The notes below the pieces were generated by a model that saw only the letters and a program-made list of their open reading frames with translations, was not told where the DNA came from and searched no databases. Positions 28,119 to 37,722 of a stretch of 64,000 nt of DNA are shown here, in pieces. The first letter of the stretch is position 1; each line of letters begins with the position of its first letter. Source of the DNA: Pleionea mediterranea (GTDB lineage Bacteria; Pseudomonadota; Gammaproteobacteria; Enterobacterales; Kangiellaceae); the NCBI RefSeq assembly GCF_003148745.1, contig NZ_QGGU01000003.1:186001-250000 (forward strand), read 5' to 3'. A program made the position numbers and the translations under genes.

Positions 28119-29792
28119 ATGGACACCAATCGAACGGATCCCAATCGAGTCATTCGCGCACCACACGGCAGTCAGTTATCCACCAAAAGCTGGTTAACCG
28201 AAGCGCCGCTTCGAATGTTGATGAATAACCTTGATCCTGATGTTGCAGAACACCCTCAGAGTTTAGTGGTTTATGGTGGCATTGGTCGTGCAGCCCGTAA
28301 CTGGGAATGTTTCGATCAAATTATTACCAGCCTGAAGAATCTGAATGATGATGAAACACTATTGGTGCAGTCGGGCAAGCCGGTCGGTGTATTCAAGACT
28401 CACATAGATGCCCCAAGGGTTTTAATTGCCAACTCAAACCTGGTTCCCGAATGGGCCAACTGGGAGCATTTCAACGAGCTCGATAAAAAAGGCTTAATGA
28501 TGTACGGCCAGATGACAGCAGGCTCCTGGATCTACATTGGCAGTCAGGGAATTGTTCAAGGCACCTACGAAACCTTCGTCGAAGCAGGTCGACAGCACTT
28601 TGATGGTGATACATCGGGCAAATGGATCTTAACCGGAGGCCTTGGCGGAATGGGCGGTGCCCAACCACTGGCGGCCACTATGGCAGGCTACTCCATGATT
28701 GCGGTTGAATGTGACGAAACCCGTATCGATTTTCGAATGCGTACCCGTTATGTGGATAAAAAAGCCACCAGCATCGATGAAGCCATGACCTTATTAAAGC
28801 AAGCTCAGGAACAGGGAGCACCCGTTTCCATTGGTTTGCTGGGTAATGCCGCAGAAATTTTTCCACAAATGCAGCAGCAAGGCATTAAACCGGATCTGGT
28901 AACGGATCAAACCTCAGCGCACGATCCAATAAACGGTTATCTGCCCATCGGCTGGACCATCGAGCAATGGCGAGAAAAATCTCAAAGTGAACCAGAAACC
29001 GTATCCCGAGCGGCACGTCAATCGATGGCGAAACAGGTAGAGGCCATGGTGGCCTTCTGCCAATCAGGAATTCCAACGGTGGATTACGGTAATAACATTC
29101 GCCAGCAAGCATTTGATGAAGGTGTTAAAAACGCCTTTGAATTTCCCGGCTTTGTGCCCGCTTATATTCGCCCGCTTTTCTGTCGTGGTATAGGCCCATT
29201 TCGTTGGGTAGCACTATCCGGCGATCCGGATGATATCTATAAAACCGATCAGAAAGTAAAAGAAATCATCAATGATGATCCTCATCTACACAACTGGCTC
29301 GATATGGCGCGAGAAAAAATAAGCTTTCAAGGATTACCCGCCCGTATTTGCTGGGTTGGCCTTGGCTTACGTCACAAACTGGGACTTGCCTTTAATGAAA
29401 TGGTCCGAAATGGCGAGCTGAAAGCGCCCGTTGTGATTGGTCGAGATCACCTCGACTCAGGTTCGGTCGCCAGTCCTAATCGTGAAACCGAAAGCATGCA
29501 AGATGGCTCAGACGCCGTATCCGACTGGCCATTATTAAATGCCATGTTGAATGTTGCCAGTGGTGCAACCTGGGTGTCATTGCACCACGGTGGCGGCGTG
29601 GGTATGGGCTACTCACAGCACTCCGGCATTGTTATCTGCTGTGATGGCAGCGAACAGGCAGATAAACGAATTGAGCGTGTATTGTGGAATGATCCGGCCA
29701 CCGGTGTTATGCGACACGCCGACGCTGGTTATGACATTGCCAGACAGTGCGCCAAAGAACATCAGCTCAACTTGCCCATGATTCAATCGTAA
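28119..29792 (+). CDS. hutU: Urocanate hydratase
   Basis: 557 aa, standard length. It converts urocanate to imidazolonepropionate using tightly bound NAD+. Visible family motifs include the dinucleotide-binding [20 protein letters not shown] and the C-terminal [18 protein letters not shown]. Its end lies 11 bp before the hutH start. Preceded by the HutC-type palindrome. No gene for the next enzyme, imidazolonepropionase (hutI), is present in the window. Confidence 0.98.
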   Translation: MDTNRTDPNRVIRAPHGSQLSTKSWLTEAPLRMLMNNLDPDVAEHPQSLVVYGGIGRAARNWECFDQIITSLKNLNDDETLLVQSGKPVGVFKTHIDAPRVLIANSNLVPEWANWEHFNELDKKGLMMYGQMTAGSWIYIGSQGIVQGTYETFVEAGRQHFDGDTSGKWILTGGLGGMGGAQPLAATMAGYSMIAVECDETRIDFRMRTRYVDKKATSIDEAMTLLKQAQEQGAPVSIGLLGNAAEIFPQMQQQGIKPDLVTDQTSAHDPINGYLPIGWTIEQWREKSQSEPETVSRAARQSMAKQVEAMVAFCQSGIPTVDYGNNIRQQAFDEGVKNAFEFPGFVPAYIRPLFCRGIGPFRWVALSGDPDDIYKTDQKVKEIINDDPHLHNWLDMAREKISFQGLPARICWVGLGLRHKLGLAFNEMVRNGELKAPVVIGRDHLDSGSVASPNRETESMQDGSDAVSDWPLLNAMLNVASGATWVSLHHGGGVGMGYSQHSGIVICCDGSEQADKRIERVLWNDPATGVMRHADAGYDIARQCAKEHQLNLPMIQS

Positions 29793-29803
29793 GGATGTTA
29801 ACT

Positions 29804-31339
29804 ATGCGAACGTTAAAAATTATCCCCGGCCAGTTAACACTGGATGACTTACGCCTGGTGTTTGAACAGCGCGTCAAACTAGAACTTTGCGATTCTGCCA
29901 TTAATGCAATTGAGCAATCGGCACAAACGGTACAAAACTGCATCGACAACAATGAAACCGTCTATGGCATCAACACAGGCTTTGGCCTGTTAGCGCAAAC
30001 GCGTATACCCAACGATAAATTAACCTTGTTGCAGCAATCATTGGTACTGTCTCATGCCGCAGGCTTGGGCGACCCACTGGATGAAGCCACGACCCGCCTG
30101 TTGATGGCATTAAAAATTAATTCATTAGCGCAGGGGCATTCCGGTATTCAGTTGAGCACGCTAAACATGCTAATTGAATTATTTAATCAAAATGCTCTGC
30201 CTGTTATTCCAGAAAAAGGCTCGGTGGGTGCATCGGGTGATCTGGCTCCTCTGGCGCATATGAGCGCAGTGTTACTGGGCGAAGGACGCATCCTTCTCAA
30301 CGATCAGCAATTACCAGCGACGGAAGCTCTGACCTCCATTAATCTGAAGCCCATCGAACTTGCACCAAAAGAAGGCTTGGCATTATTAAATGGCACTCAA
30401 GCATCCACGGCATTAGCACTGAAAGGTCTGTTTCTGGCAGAAAATAATTTTGCCGCGGCCATGGTAGTTGGAAGCCTCAGTGTCGATGCTTTAATGGGCA
30501 GTGTCACGCCTTTTGATCAGCGCATTCATGCCGTAAGAGGACATAAAGGACAAATTGAAACCGCTGCTATCTATCGAGACTTGTTAGCTGGCAGTCAAAT
30601 CAACCAGTCTCATGAAGATTGCGATAAAGTGCAAGATCCTTATTCACTGCGTTGCCAGCCTCAAGTTATGGGCGCCTGCCTGGATCAATTACGCTACGCC
30701 GCCAATACATTATTGATTGAAGCCAATGCCGTCTCCGATAATCCCCTGGTATTCAGTGACGATGGCGATATTTTATCGGGTGGAAACTTCCACGCCGAAC
30801 CCGTTGCGCTGGTTGCTGACGCAATAGCTGTCGCCGTTGCTGAAATAGGATCTATTTCAGAACGTCGAATCGCAATCTTTGTGGATAAAAATATGAGCGG
30901 CTTACCGGCTTTTCTGGTCGAGAACTCTGGTGTGAATTCTGGCTTTATGATCGCTCAGGTAACCGCAGCAGCTTTAGCCAGTGAGAACAAAACCTTTGCT
31001 CACCCGGCATCCGTTGACAGTTTACCCACCTCTGCCAATCAGGAAGATCACGTCAGTATGGCAACCTTTGCCGCTCGACGCTTAACGGATATGAATCAAA
31101 ACACGGCGGGTATTTTAGCGGTTGAATTATTATGTGCCGCGCAAGGCATCGACTTCCGATCACCTCTTAAAACATCAGAGGTTTTACAAAAGGCTCATAA
31201 GGCCATTCGAAACAAAGTCAGTCATTACAGTGAAGATCGCTATATGTCTGATGATATGGCAGCCATTCAAAATGATGTTTTAAACGGCGATTATCGCGTT
31301 TTTGTACCTGGCGTTATTACCACAACACCTGCTGCGTAA
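29804..31339 (+). CDS. hutH: Histidine ammonia-lyase
   Basis: 511 aa with the start at ATG 29804, which has AAGGA 8 nt upstream. The frame is open from 29747, but that extension only overlaps hutU. It deaminates histidine to urocanate. The self-formed MIO cofactor comes from A143-S144-G145 in [15 protein letters not shown]. Other family features are YGINTGFG near 54 and the C-terminal [18 protein letters not shown]. Co-transcribed with hutU and followed by a strong terminator. Confidence 0.98.
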   Translation: MRTLKIIPGQLTLDDLRLVFEQRVKLELCDSAINAIEQSAQTVQNCIDNNETVYGINTGFGLLAQTRIPNDKLTLLQQSLVLSHAAGLGDPLDEATTRLLMALKINSLAQGHSGIQLSTLNMLIELFNQNALPVIPEKGSVGASGDLAPLAHMSAVLLGEGRILLNDQQLPATEALTSINLKPIELAPKEGLALLNGTQASTALALKGLFLAENNFAAAMVVGSLSVDALMGSVTPFDQRIHAVRGHKGQIETAAIYRDLLAGSQINQSHEDCDKVQDPYSLRCQPQVMGACLDQLRYAANTLLIEANAVSDNPLVFSDDGDILSGGNFHAEPVALVADAIAVAVAEIGSISERRIAIFVDKNMSGLPAFLVENSGVNSGFMIAQVTAAALASENKTFAHPASVDSLPTSANQEDHVSMATFAARRLTDMNQNTAGILAVELLCAAQGIDFRSPLKTSEVLQKAHKAIRNKVSHYSEDRYMSDDMAAIQNDVLNGDYRVFVPGVITTTPAA

Positions 31340-31352
31340 TAACTGAGAAAAT

Positions 31353-31384
31353 AACCGAGGGAAAATTACTTTCCTTCGGTTTTT
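31353..31384 (+). terminator. Terminator after hutH
   Basis: A 12-bp stem (31353-31364 with 31370-31381, one G-T pair) and 5-nt loop, ending in five T residues, 14 bp after the hutH stop. Confidence 0.85.
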
Positions 31385-31509
31385 GATATTGCTTTGTTCT
31401 ATAAAATCAGTTTTTAAGAATAATACATCCAGATTTGTTCATTTCTTTATTAACTCTTACCACTAACTCTTTGTTAACTCACTGTTTTTTGTAATATAAA
31501 CAGCCTAAA

Positions 31510-31536
31510 TTGACAAATGTTTATTTCAACTATACT
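31510..31536 (+). promoter_or_regulatory. Sigma-70-like promoter
   Basis: A perfect TTGACA (31510-31515) and a near-perfect TATACT (31531-31536) are separated by 15 bp, shorter than the usual 17. A transcript would begin near 31543 and meet the terminator at 31676-31700. Confidence 0.45.
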
Positions 31537-31542
31537 CAAGTT

Positions 31543-31702
31543 GGGTTACCAAAAACATACGTCTGATTTCAGACACGACAACATTTTGTTGGATTGCCTG
31601 AGTACTCAATTTGATGCATGTACGGGTTTCCCAGTCTTGGTTGTTACATACATTTATTCCATCCAGTTATGGTATGCCCGGTTCCCCGCCGGGCTTTTTT
31701 AT
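31543..31702 (+). ncRNA. Candidate small RNA or long pheA leader
   Basis: The segment has a promoter-like sequence at its left and a rho-independent terminator at its right (GCCCGG 31676-31681 with CCGGGC 31689-31694, then six T). Inside are two small hairpins, GTCTG/CAGAC (31561-31574) and CAAC/GTTG (31579-31591). Nothing in it looks like a conserved protein. It could be an sRNA of about 160 nt, or the first part of a pheA leader with two terminators. Confidence 0.4.
31674..31702 (+). terminator. Terminator upstream of the phe leader
   Basis: A 6-bp GC stem (31676-31681/31689-31694), a 7-nt loop and six T residues. It lies 35 bp before the phe leader ATG. Confidence 0.75.
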
Positions 31703-31736
31703 TGACTTTGAAAAAGCCAGGCATTACTTTGAGTAC

Positions 31737-31781
31737 ATGACTCAACACGCAGCTTTCTATTTTTACTTTTTTCACCTGTAA
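31737..31781 (+). CDS. pheL: pheA leader peptide
   Basis: A 14-codon ORF whose core AFYFYFFHL has six aromatic Phe or Tyr codons, followed 32 nt later by an attenuator hairpin and then pheA. This is the arrangement of a Phe-tRNA-controlled attenuator. The ribosome site is weak (TTGAG 3 nt upstream). The same frame is open upstream to ATG 31614 through another Phe/Tyr-rich stretch (GFFIDFEKARHYFEY), so a longer leader of up to 55 codons is possible. Confidence 0.78.
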   Translation: MTQHAAFYFYFFHL

Positions 31782-31805
31782 ACATCGGGAGGCTGATCAT
31801 CGTTT

Positions 31806-31834
31806 AAAAAAACCTCCCCTCTGGGAGGTTTTTT
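31806..31834 (+). terminator. pheA attenuator
   Basis: CCTCCC (31813-31818) pairs with GGGAGG (31823-31828) around a 4-nt loop; flanking A6/T6 extend the stem and supply the T-tract. It lies between the leader peptide and pheA (start 31893). Confidence 0.85.
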
Positions 31835-31892
31835 CGTTTTCAGCTCTTCAAAAAAATTAATTACTGGTCAACCCAACAAACGGACAAATATA

Positions 31893-33038
31893 ATGTTAAC
31901 CGATAGCGCACTGGAACAACTGAGACAAGCCATTGATCACATCGATATTGAACTTTTAAACCTGTTAGCCAAACGATCTCAATATTGCAATCAAGTGGGT
32001 GAACATAAAGTTTCCGCCAATTTACAAACGCGCGATCTGGACAGAGAAAAAGATTTAATTCAAAAGAAAATAACATTAGGTAAACAGCTCGGGTTAAATG
32101 AGTTTTTTGTTCATCAATTATTTGATCTGATTATCGAGCAATCGGTAAAGCATCAATACCAGATGAAAATCAAAGCAAAAAATCCCGACAAACCTCGAGT
32201 TGCTTATCTCGGTGATCAGGGCTCCTATTCACATCAGGCATTAAACAAATATTTTTCACAGCGCTCATCTGCACCGGCACCATTTGCCTATAAAACTTTT
32301 AAAGATATTTTAACCTCGGTTCAAGACAACACCATGGACATTGGTATATTGCCCATAGAAAACACCACCTCCGGTGCAATTTTGGAGGTGTATGATTTAT
32401 TACAAGGTTCAGGGATCCATATTATTGGCGAAGAAATTTTAGAAATACGTCATTGTCTGGTCGGTCACAAGCACAGTCATAATCAAATCACTACCGTATT
32501 AGGTCATCCGCAAGCAATCACTCAATGCAATGATTTGATTCAATCAAACTCCAACTGGACAATTGAATATTGCGCCAGCAGCGCTGATGCTCTGGAGCAA
32601 GTCATTAAGCGTAACGAGTCAGGTGTGGTTGCCGTAGCCAATGAGTTTGCCGCCGAGCTTTATCAGCTGGATGTCATAAAATCCAATACCGCCAACAATC
32701 GCAATAACTTCACCCGCTTTATTGTTATTGGCAAACAACCTGATCACATTCCGGAGGAAGTTCCCTGTAAAGTATCGATTGTTTTTGCCACACGGCAAAA
32801 TCCGGGCGCACTGGCGGATGTTTTAAACGAGCTTAAGCAACAGAGTATTGTGCTAACAAAATTACAGTCACGCCCCGTGCCAGAAAAACCATGGGAAGAA
32901 TTATTCTACGCCGATCTCGAAGGTCACTTGCATGATCCAAAATTAAAGCAAGCTATTAAAAATTCTGAAGAACACTGTCAATACTTAAAAGTCTTAGGAT
33001 GTTATCCGAATTGTCAGTTAGAAAAACCAACTTTATAA
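31893..33038 (+). CDS. pheA: Bifunctional chorismate mutase / prephenate dehydratase (P-protein)
   Basis: 381 aa. Domains in order: AroQ chorismate mutase (1-90, LRQAIDHIDIELLNLLAKRS), prephenate dehydratase (about 105-285, with YLGDQGSYSHQA and NNFTRFIVIG) and an ACT domain (about 295-370, NPGALADVLNEL). The Phe-binding ACT motif usually written ESRP reads QSRP here, which may or may not alter feedback. It makes phenylpyruvate for phenylalanine synthesis and follows its own leader and attenuator. Confidence 0.97.
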   Translation: MLTDSALEQLRQAIDHIDIELLNLLAKRSQYCNQVGEHKVSANLQTRDLDREKDLIQKKITLGKQLGLNEFFVHQLFDLIIEQSVKHQYQMKIKAKNPDKPRVAYLGDQGSYSHQALNKYFSQRSSAPAPFAYKTFKDILTSVQDNTMDIGILPIENTTSGAILEVYDLLQGSGIHIIGEEILEIRHCLVGHKHSHNQITTVLGHPQAITQCNDLIQSNSNWTIEYCASSADALEQVIKRNESGVVAVANEFAAELYQLDVIKSNTANNRNNFTRFIVIGKQPDHIPEEVPCKVSIVFATRQNPGALADVLNELKQQSIVLTKLQSRPVPEKPWEELFYADLEGHLHDPKLKQAIKNSEEHCQYLKVLGCYPNCQLEKPTL

Positions 33039-33065
33039 AGTATCTGTGCCCCACAGATGTCCCGG

Positions 33066-33097
33066 AACTCCTCTGATATTTCAGAGTCAGTTTTTTA
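33066..33097 (+). terminator. Terminator after pheA
   Basis: An imperfect stem (AACTCCTCTGA with TCAGAGTCAGTT, tetraloop TATT) followed by T6, 28 bp after the pheA stop. Confidence 0.7.
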
Positions 33098-33270
33098 TAG
33101 ATCAAATCATGCATAGTTGAATTTAATAAGAAACAGTATGACTTGCACATTGATTAAACAATGATTTTTATTGAACTACTCAGAGAGTAATTCACCCGCT
33201 TTATATTAATACATTGTTCATTAATTGCTTTATTTATAAGGGAGCGTCAAATAGGCACTCCCTTATCGAG

Positions 33271-34098
33271 TTAAAATTGGAGCGAAGCTGATATATTTAA
33301 TTGCTCTTCATCAAACTCGTCTTCACCAAATGTTTCGATAGGTCTCTTTTGAAAATTAACTCTCAATCCAAAGTTTTTATTAAAATAGTGTTCGGCGCCA
33401 AAAGATACAGACTTATGATCATCATATCCAAGAGAGACCGATGTATAATTAGAGAAAAAGTATTCTCCACCCACGCTCCAGTAATCCTTTGAACTTTGAA
33501 TTAAATCATCTTTAGAATAACTCAATGTTAGAGCTATATAATCGTCGTTTTCCAGTTTGGTAAAATACTTGGTTGACAGTTTTTTGTAATCAAACTGCTC
33601 TTCTGCGTAAAGTGTCACTCCCAAATAGTCGGTATCATTAATTTGATGGTTATAGGACGCTGTTAAGGATGTTATATCATAATCATCATCAAGCCCACCT
33701 CTCTCCAACTGAACCTTAAAGTTATCCGAAAAGAGATATCCCAGGCGGACACTGCTATAACCTGAACTTAAGTCACCCTCAGTTACCGTTGCACCAATTA
33801 TAAAGTTCGAATAAAACCAGTCGCCCGATAGACCATAGTCACTTGTATCCTCAGAAAGATTTGACAGATAACTTACATCGAGATATGACGTTTTATTGAT
33901 GTACTCGAACTCGCTTAATGGCCCTAATGATTGCTTTTTAGAAAAGTAGTAGCGACCATTTAATGAAAATAACTCACTATAGTATTCATCTGCTTCTAAT
34001 TTTTTATAATTTGAATCAACAAAGAACTGATAATCTTCAGCATAAGATAAATTTAAAGAAATAATAAACCCGAATGATAGGACTGCCTTTTTAAACAT
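33271..34098 (-). CDS. Putative porin-like outer-membrane protein
   Basis: 275 aa. Signal peptide at 1-20 (AVLSFGFIISLNLSYAED). The rest is a run of alternating aromatic/polar strands (SVRLGYLFSDNFKVQLE, WSVGGEYFFSNYTSVSLGYD) and the last residues LNISASLQF end in Phe, the usual signal for barrel assembly. It fits a small porin-like beta-barrel; specific transport is unknown. An AAGGGAG/CTCCCTT hairpin near 33238-33267 may terminate it. The AT content is higher than in neighbouring housekeeping genes. Confidence 0.8.
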   Translation of the reverse strand: MFKKAVLSFGFIISLNLSYAEDYQFFVDSNYKKLEADEYYSELFSLNGRYYFSKKQSLGPLSEFEYINKTSYLDVSYLSNLSEDTSDYGLSGDWFYSNFIIGATVTEGDLSSGYSSVRLGYLFSDNFKVQLERGGLDDDYDITSLTASYNHQINDTDYLGVTLYAEEQFDYKKLSTKYFTKLENDDYIALTLSYSKDDLIQSSKDYWSVGGEYFFSNYTSVSLGYDDHKSVSFGAEHYFNKNFGLRVNFQKRPIETFGEDEFDEEQLNISASLQF

Positions 34099-34350
34099 AA
34101 GTTTCCCTTAGTTTTAATTTATTAATAAAAGCACTTCGACATACCATAGATAGTACGCCCAACCGAATAGTCGGACTAAAGGTAAAAAGATAAGTTCCCT
34201 TTCTCTGAAAAATTGTACTTATTCGGAAACCAAGGAATAACCCGAAGTTTTAATAAATAAAGTTATACAGTGAGAAATGCTCTACAAGTCCCAAGGGTTT
34301 AGATAATCGATTCCCATATAATCTATCTTGGTTTCTAGTATATAAAAGAT

Positions 34351-34824
34351 TTAGTTGCACGAGCCCTTACCAGTGCTTTCCATCATAGATTCAGGATCAG
34401 TAACGAGTTTTTGATAGGTTTCAATCAGCGAGTCGCCACATTTATCAAAGTACTCTAAGGTTTGCTCAACACATTGCTCGGGAGTAGTTTCGAACCGTTG
34501 GGAAAACCCGGGTTGTTGACAAACAATATTAATGGCTTTATTGAGTGCCTGATTGACTTCTTTCTGAGAAAAGTTTTCCAGTGATAATTGGTCCAATGAA
34601 AAATTTTCTAATGACTGATTTTCCAGCAACTGAGTCGACATCTCGGAGCTATTGTCTGAAAGTTGTTGAACGGTTTCATTCCACTTTTTAATCACTGGAT
34701 TTTCTTCTGAAGCATTGAATAGCTTCATACTCGGGTGCTGTGATTCCTGCTTAAAAAACAGAGGCTCAATCCAGAAAAACCAGCTGATGGCGGCAATGAT
34801 GGTTCCGACAATGTATTTAAACAC
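34351..34824 (-). CDS. Uncharacterised membrane-anchored protein
   Basis: 157 aa, not recognised. One N-terminal hydrophobic segment (YIVGTIIAAISWFFWIEPLF) probably anchors it or acts as an uncleaved signal. Residues about 65-90 contain a short Leu-Glu-Asn repeat (LENQSLENFSLDQLSLENFS). The C-terminal part has three cysteines (VCQQPG, EQCVEQ, DKCGDS) plus a terminal Cys, suggesting periplasmic disulfides. The plus-strand gene at 34942 is divergent. Confidence 0.7.
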   Translation of the reverse strand: MFKYIVGTIIAAISWFFWIEPLFFKQESQHPSMKLFNASEENPVIKKWNETVQQLSDNSSEMSTQLLENQSLENFSLDQLSLENFSQKEVNQALNKAINIVCQQPGFSQRFETTPEQCVEQTLEYFDKCGDSLIETYQKLVTDPESMMESTGKGSCN

Positions 34825-34941
34825 GCTATACGACTCCTTATTAACTTAACCTATTATCACGCCAAGTTTGTTGTAAATCAATTCACTTTGGTGCAGGCTT
34901 AACGATGACCTGCAACCCATTAACACTTAAAACGAAATACA

Positions 34942-35469
34942 GTGATTCAAAACATGAGCCAAGCGTTTAATAGCCTCACACCGGAATATCGTCAACAGCG
35001 ACAACTGGCACACCAGCGTTGCCGTACCTACTCCCGAGATCCCAGCAAAGGGCATTTAAAACAACTCAAACAGTTGTTTTCCTATTGTGGTGAACTGGTT
35101 GTTATTGAACCCGGCTTTCATTGTGACTATGGAAAAATAGAGTTAGGTGATCGCGTATTTATTAATATCAACAATACATTTTTAGACGGCGGTCTCATTA
35201 AACTCGGTAATGACTGCTTAGTTGGCCCTAACGTACAAATCCTGACGGTTTCTCACAGTACTGACCCGACAGAACGGCTCAATAAATCCAATTACGCAAA
35301 AGATGTAATCATTGGCAATAATGTCTGGATTGGCGCAGGGGCTATTATTTTACCGGGTGTTGCCATTGGCGACAATGCTGTGATTGGTGCAGGAAGTGTT
35401 GTTACTAAAACCGTTAAAGAAAATCAGATAGTTGCAGGAAACCCTGCAATGATTATCCGCGGCGTATAA
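34942..35469 (+). CDS. Maltose/galactoside O-acetyltransferase family protein
   Basis: 175 aa. The N-terminal helical Mac-like region is followed by a left-handed beta-helix with hexapeptide repeats ([33 protein letters not shown]) and the [12 protein letters not shown] segment seen in Maa, LacA and NodL. It is expected to transfer acetyl from acetyl-CoA to a sugar; the acceptor is unknown. Starts GTG 34942 or ATG 34954 are both possible, neither with a good ribosome site. Confidence 0.9.
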   Translation: MIQNMSQAFNSLTPEYRQQRQLAHQRCRTYSRDPSKGHLKQLKQLFSYCGELVVIEPGFHCDYGKIELGDRVFININNTFLDGGLIKLGNDCLVGPNVQILTVSHSTDPTERLNKSNYAKDVIIGNNVWIGAGAIILPGVAIGDNAVIGAGSVVTKTVKENQIVAGNPAMIIRGV

Positions 35470-35510
35470 ACACAAAGCGACTTAACACCGCGGAATACAA
35501 AAATAATCCT

Positions 35511-36908
35511 TTAAAACAGTCGATTCAATCCATTTAACGCAGCCACCCGGTAAGCTTCTGCCATCGTTGGGTAATTAAATGTGGTGTTAACAAAATAATC
35601 GATGGTATTCCCGCCATTGGTTTGCTGCATAATAGCTTGCCCGATATGAATAATTTCAGATGCACGCTCACCAAAACAATGGATCCCTAAAATTTCTTTG
35701 GTTTCACGATGGAATAACAGTTTTAAACTACCCACGGTTGTGTCGGCAATTTGGCCTCTCGCCAAATCTTTAAAACGGGCTCGCCCCACTTCATAAGGAA
35801 CTTGCTCTTCAGTTAGTGCCTGCTCGGTTTTTCCAACGGAGCTTATTTCCGGAATAGTATAAATGCCCGTGGGTATGTCTTCGATAAGTCGAAGATGACA
35901 CACTTCTTGTAAGATATTGGCGGCCGCAATACGTCCCTGATCCAGTGCAGCACTGGCTAACGATGGATAACCGATCACATCGCCCACGGCGTAAATGTTT
36001 TCAACATTGGTTTGATAACAGCCGTTAACTTCAAGTTGTCCACGACCGTTTGCTTTTAATCCAACTTTATCCAGATCCAGGGTATCCGTATTACCGGTAC
36101 GGCCATTGGCAAATAATAAACAATCGGCCTTAATTCGCTTGCCTGATTTTAAATAAAGTACAACGCCATCCGGGTGAGCTTCTACACGATCGTACTCTTC
36201 ATTATTTCGAATAATGACACCACTGTTCCAGAGGTGATAACTTAAAGAGTCGGTGATTTCTTTATCAAGAAATGATAGCAGTTGGTCACGCATGTTTACC
36301 AAATCAACTTTTACACCAAGCCCGCGAAAAATCGATGCGTATTCACAACCGATAACACCCGCACCATAAATAATGATATGCCGTGGATTACGTTTTAATG
36401 ACAAGATGGTATCTGAGTCATAAACACGTTCGTGATTAAAATTTATATCGTCCGGTCGATAAGGTCGAGAACCTGTGGCAATAATAATATTTTCTGCAGT
36501 AACTTCATTAATGCTGCCATCCGCTTCGTTAATCGCAATGGTATGTTTATCGACAAAACGCGCTTCACCATAAAAAAGCTCAACACGATTTCGTTCATAA
36601 AAACCCGATCGCAATGAAACCTGCTTTTTAATCACTGACTCGGTATGTCGCTGAATATCGGAAAAGGTTAACGTTGCCGGGTGCTCCAACTCTTGGAATA
36701 AAGGATGAGAGTTGTACTCAACCAGACGGGCAACACTGTGCCTTAATGCCTTTGAAGGAATAGTGCCCCAATGAGTACAACCGCCACCGACTTTTTTATA
36801 ACGTTCAACCAAAGCAACTTTTTGTTTATTTTTGGCCAGATTCATGGCCGCCCCTTCGCCACTGGGTCCGGAGCCTATCACTATGGTATCAAAATCGTAT
36901 TCAGGCAT
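35511..36908 (-). CDS. sthA: Soluble pyridine nucleotide transhydrogenase
   Basis: 465 aa, full length. It transfers hydride between NADPH and NAD+ with FAD. The FAD loop is [15 protein letters not shown] near residue 12. The segment [18 protein letters not shown] shows a single Cys where related disulfide reductases have CxxxxC, which is the mark of SthA rather than lipoamide or glutathione reductase. The second dinucleotide fold is at [15 protein letters not shown]. It is convergent with the acetyltransferase gene and separate from dcd by a terminator. Confidence 0.97.
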   Translation of the reverse strand: MPEYDFDTIVIGSGPSGEGAAMNLAKNKQKVALVERYKKVGGGCTHWGTIPSKALRHSVARLVEYNSHPLFQELEHPATLTFSDIQRHTESVIKKQVSLRSGFYERNRVELFYGEARFVDKHTIAINEADGSINEVTAENIIIATGSRPYRPDDINFNHERVYDSDTILSLKRNPRHIIIYGAGVIGCEYASIFRGLGVKVDLVNMRDQLLSFLDKEITDSLSYHLWNSGVIIRNNEEYDRVEAHPDGVVLYLKSGKRIKADCLLFANGRTGNTDTLDLDKVGLKANGRGQLEVNGCYQTNVENIYAVGDVIGYPSLASAALDQGRIAAANILQEVCHLRLIEDIPTGIYTIPEISSVGKTEQALTEEQVPYEVGRARFKDLARGQIADTTVGSLKLLFHRETKEILGIHCFGERASEIIHIGQAIMQQTNGGNTIDYFVNTTFNYPTMAEAYRVAALNGLNRLF

Positions 36909-36982
36909 ATTTTTTCGCTCTTTTTATCATCGATTAACTGAAGCAACCGCAGCTAAATTTATAGTCAGGCTAGTGGTTAAAC

Positions 36983-37014
36983 AAAAAAGCACCGCGTTTT
37001 CCGCAGTGCTTTTC
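36983..37014 (-). terminator. Terminator after dcd
   Basis: Stem GCACCGCG/CGCAGTGC with one wobble and a loop of T residues, preceded by a long A-run on the plus strand that gives the minus-strand T6 tail. It lies just beyond the dcd stop at 37038. Confidence 0.75.
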
Positions 37015-37037
37015 TTTAAAACCTATCAATAGCAGCC

Positions 37038-37604
37038 TCAGGTTTTGGGTAAAGTAACACCGGTTTGCCCCTGATATTTGCCACCCCGATCTTTATAGGA
37101 TGTTTCGCACACTTCGTCTGATTCGTAAAATAACATTTGCGCCACGCCTTCATTGGCGTAAATTTTTGCCGGCAGCGGTGTGGTGTTTGAAAACTCCAGA
37201 GTAACATGACCTTCCCACTCAGGTTCCAAAGGTGTGACATTAACAATAATGCCACAACGGGCATAGGTTGATTTACCTAAACAAACCGTTAATACGCTGC
37301 GAGGAATTCGAAAATATTCAACCGTACGAGCCAGTGCAAATGAGTTAGGCGGTATGATACAAACATCGGATTTCACATTAACAAAACTCTGCTCATCAAA
37401 TGCTTTAGGATCAACAATTGCGGAGTTAATGTTGGTGAATATTTTGAACTCATCGGAACAACGAACATCGTAACCATAACTCGATGTACCGTAGGAAACG
37501 ATTCGTTGGTCATTGGCGTATCGTACCTGCCCCGGTTCAAAAGGTTCGATCATGCCATCGCTTTCAGCCATCCGGCGGATCCATTTATCAGACTTAATTG
37601 ACAT
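37038..37604 (-). CDS. dcd: dCTP deaminase
   Basis: 188 aa, usual length. It converts dCTP to dUTP for thymidylate synthesis. Family motifs include [13 protein letters not shown], the active segment [20 protein letters not shown] and [20 protein letters not shown], and the end [13 protein letters not shown]. The length and C-terminus fit the monofunctional trimeric enzyme of gammaproteobacteria. Confidence 0.97.
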   Translation of the reverse strand: MSIKSDKWIRRMAESDGMIEPFEPGQVRYANDQRIVSYGTSSYGYDVRCSDEFKIFTNINSAIVDPKAFDEQSFVNVKSDVCIIPPNSFALARTVEYFRIPRSVLTVCLGKSTYARCGIIVNVTPLEPEWEGHVTLEFSNTTPLPAKIYANEGVAQMLFYESDEVCETSYKDRGGKYQGQTGVTLPKT

Positions 37605-37722
37605 TCGTCACCTCAACGTACTGTTTGCCATTCTCGGCAATGGTTAATGTTACAAATTTTCGTTTGTTAATCTTCAATTTATTATTGTAGCGGCTTTCAC
37701 TGTCCGCTCATTTTGCTACTGA

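Noticed and set aside
29747-29803. N-terminal extension of hutH
   Set aside because: Lies within hutU and lacks a ribosome site; ATG 29804 has AAGGA.
31517-31705. 62-aa plus-strand ORF between hutH and pheA
   Set aside because: Starts inside the predicted promoter and runs through the terminator; no ribosome site.
33238-33267. Terminator after the porin-like gene
   Set aside because: A stem is visible, but the T-tract is poor (ATAAAT), so it is mentioned only in the gene entry.
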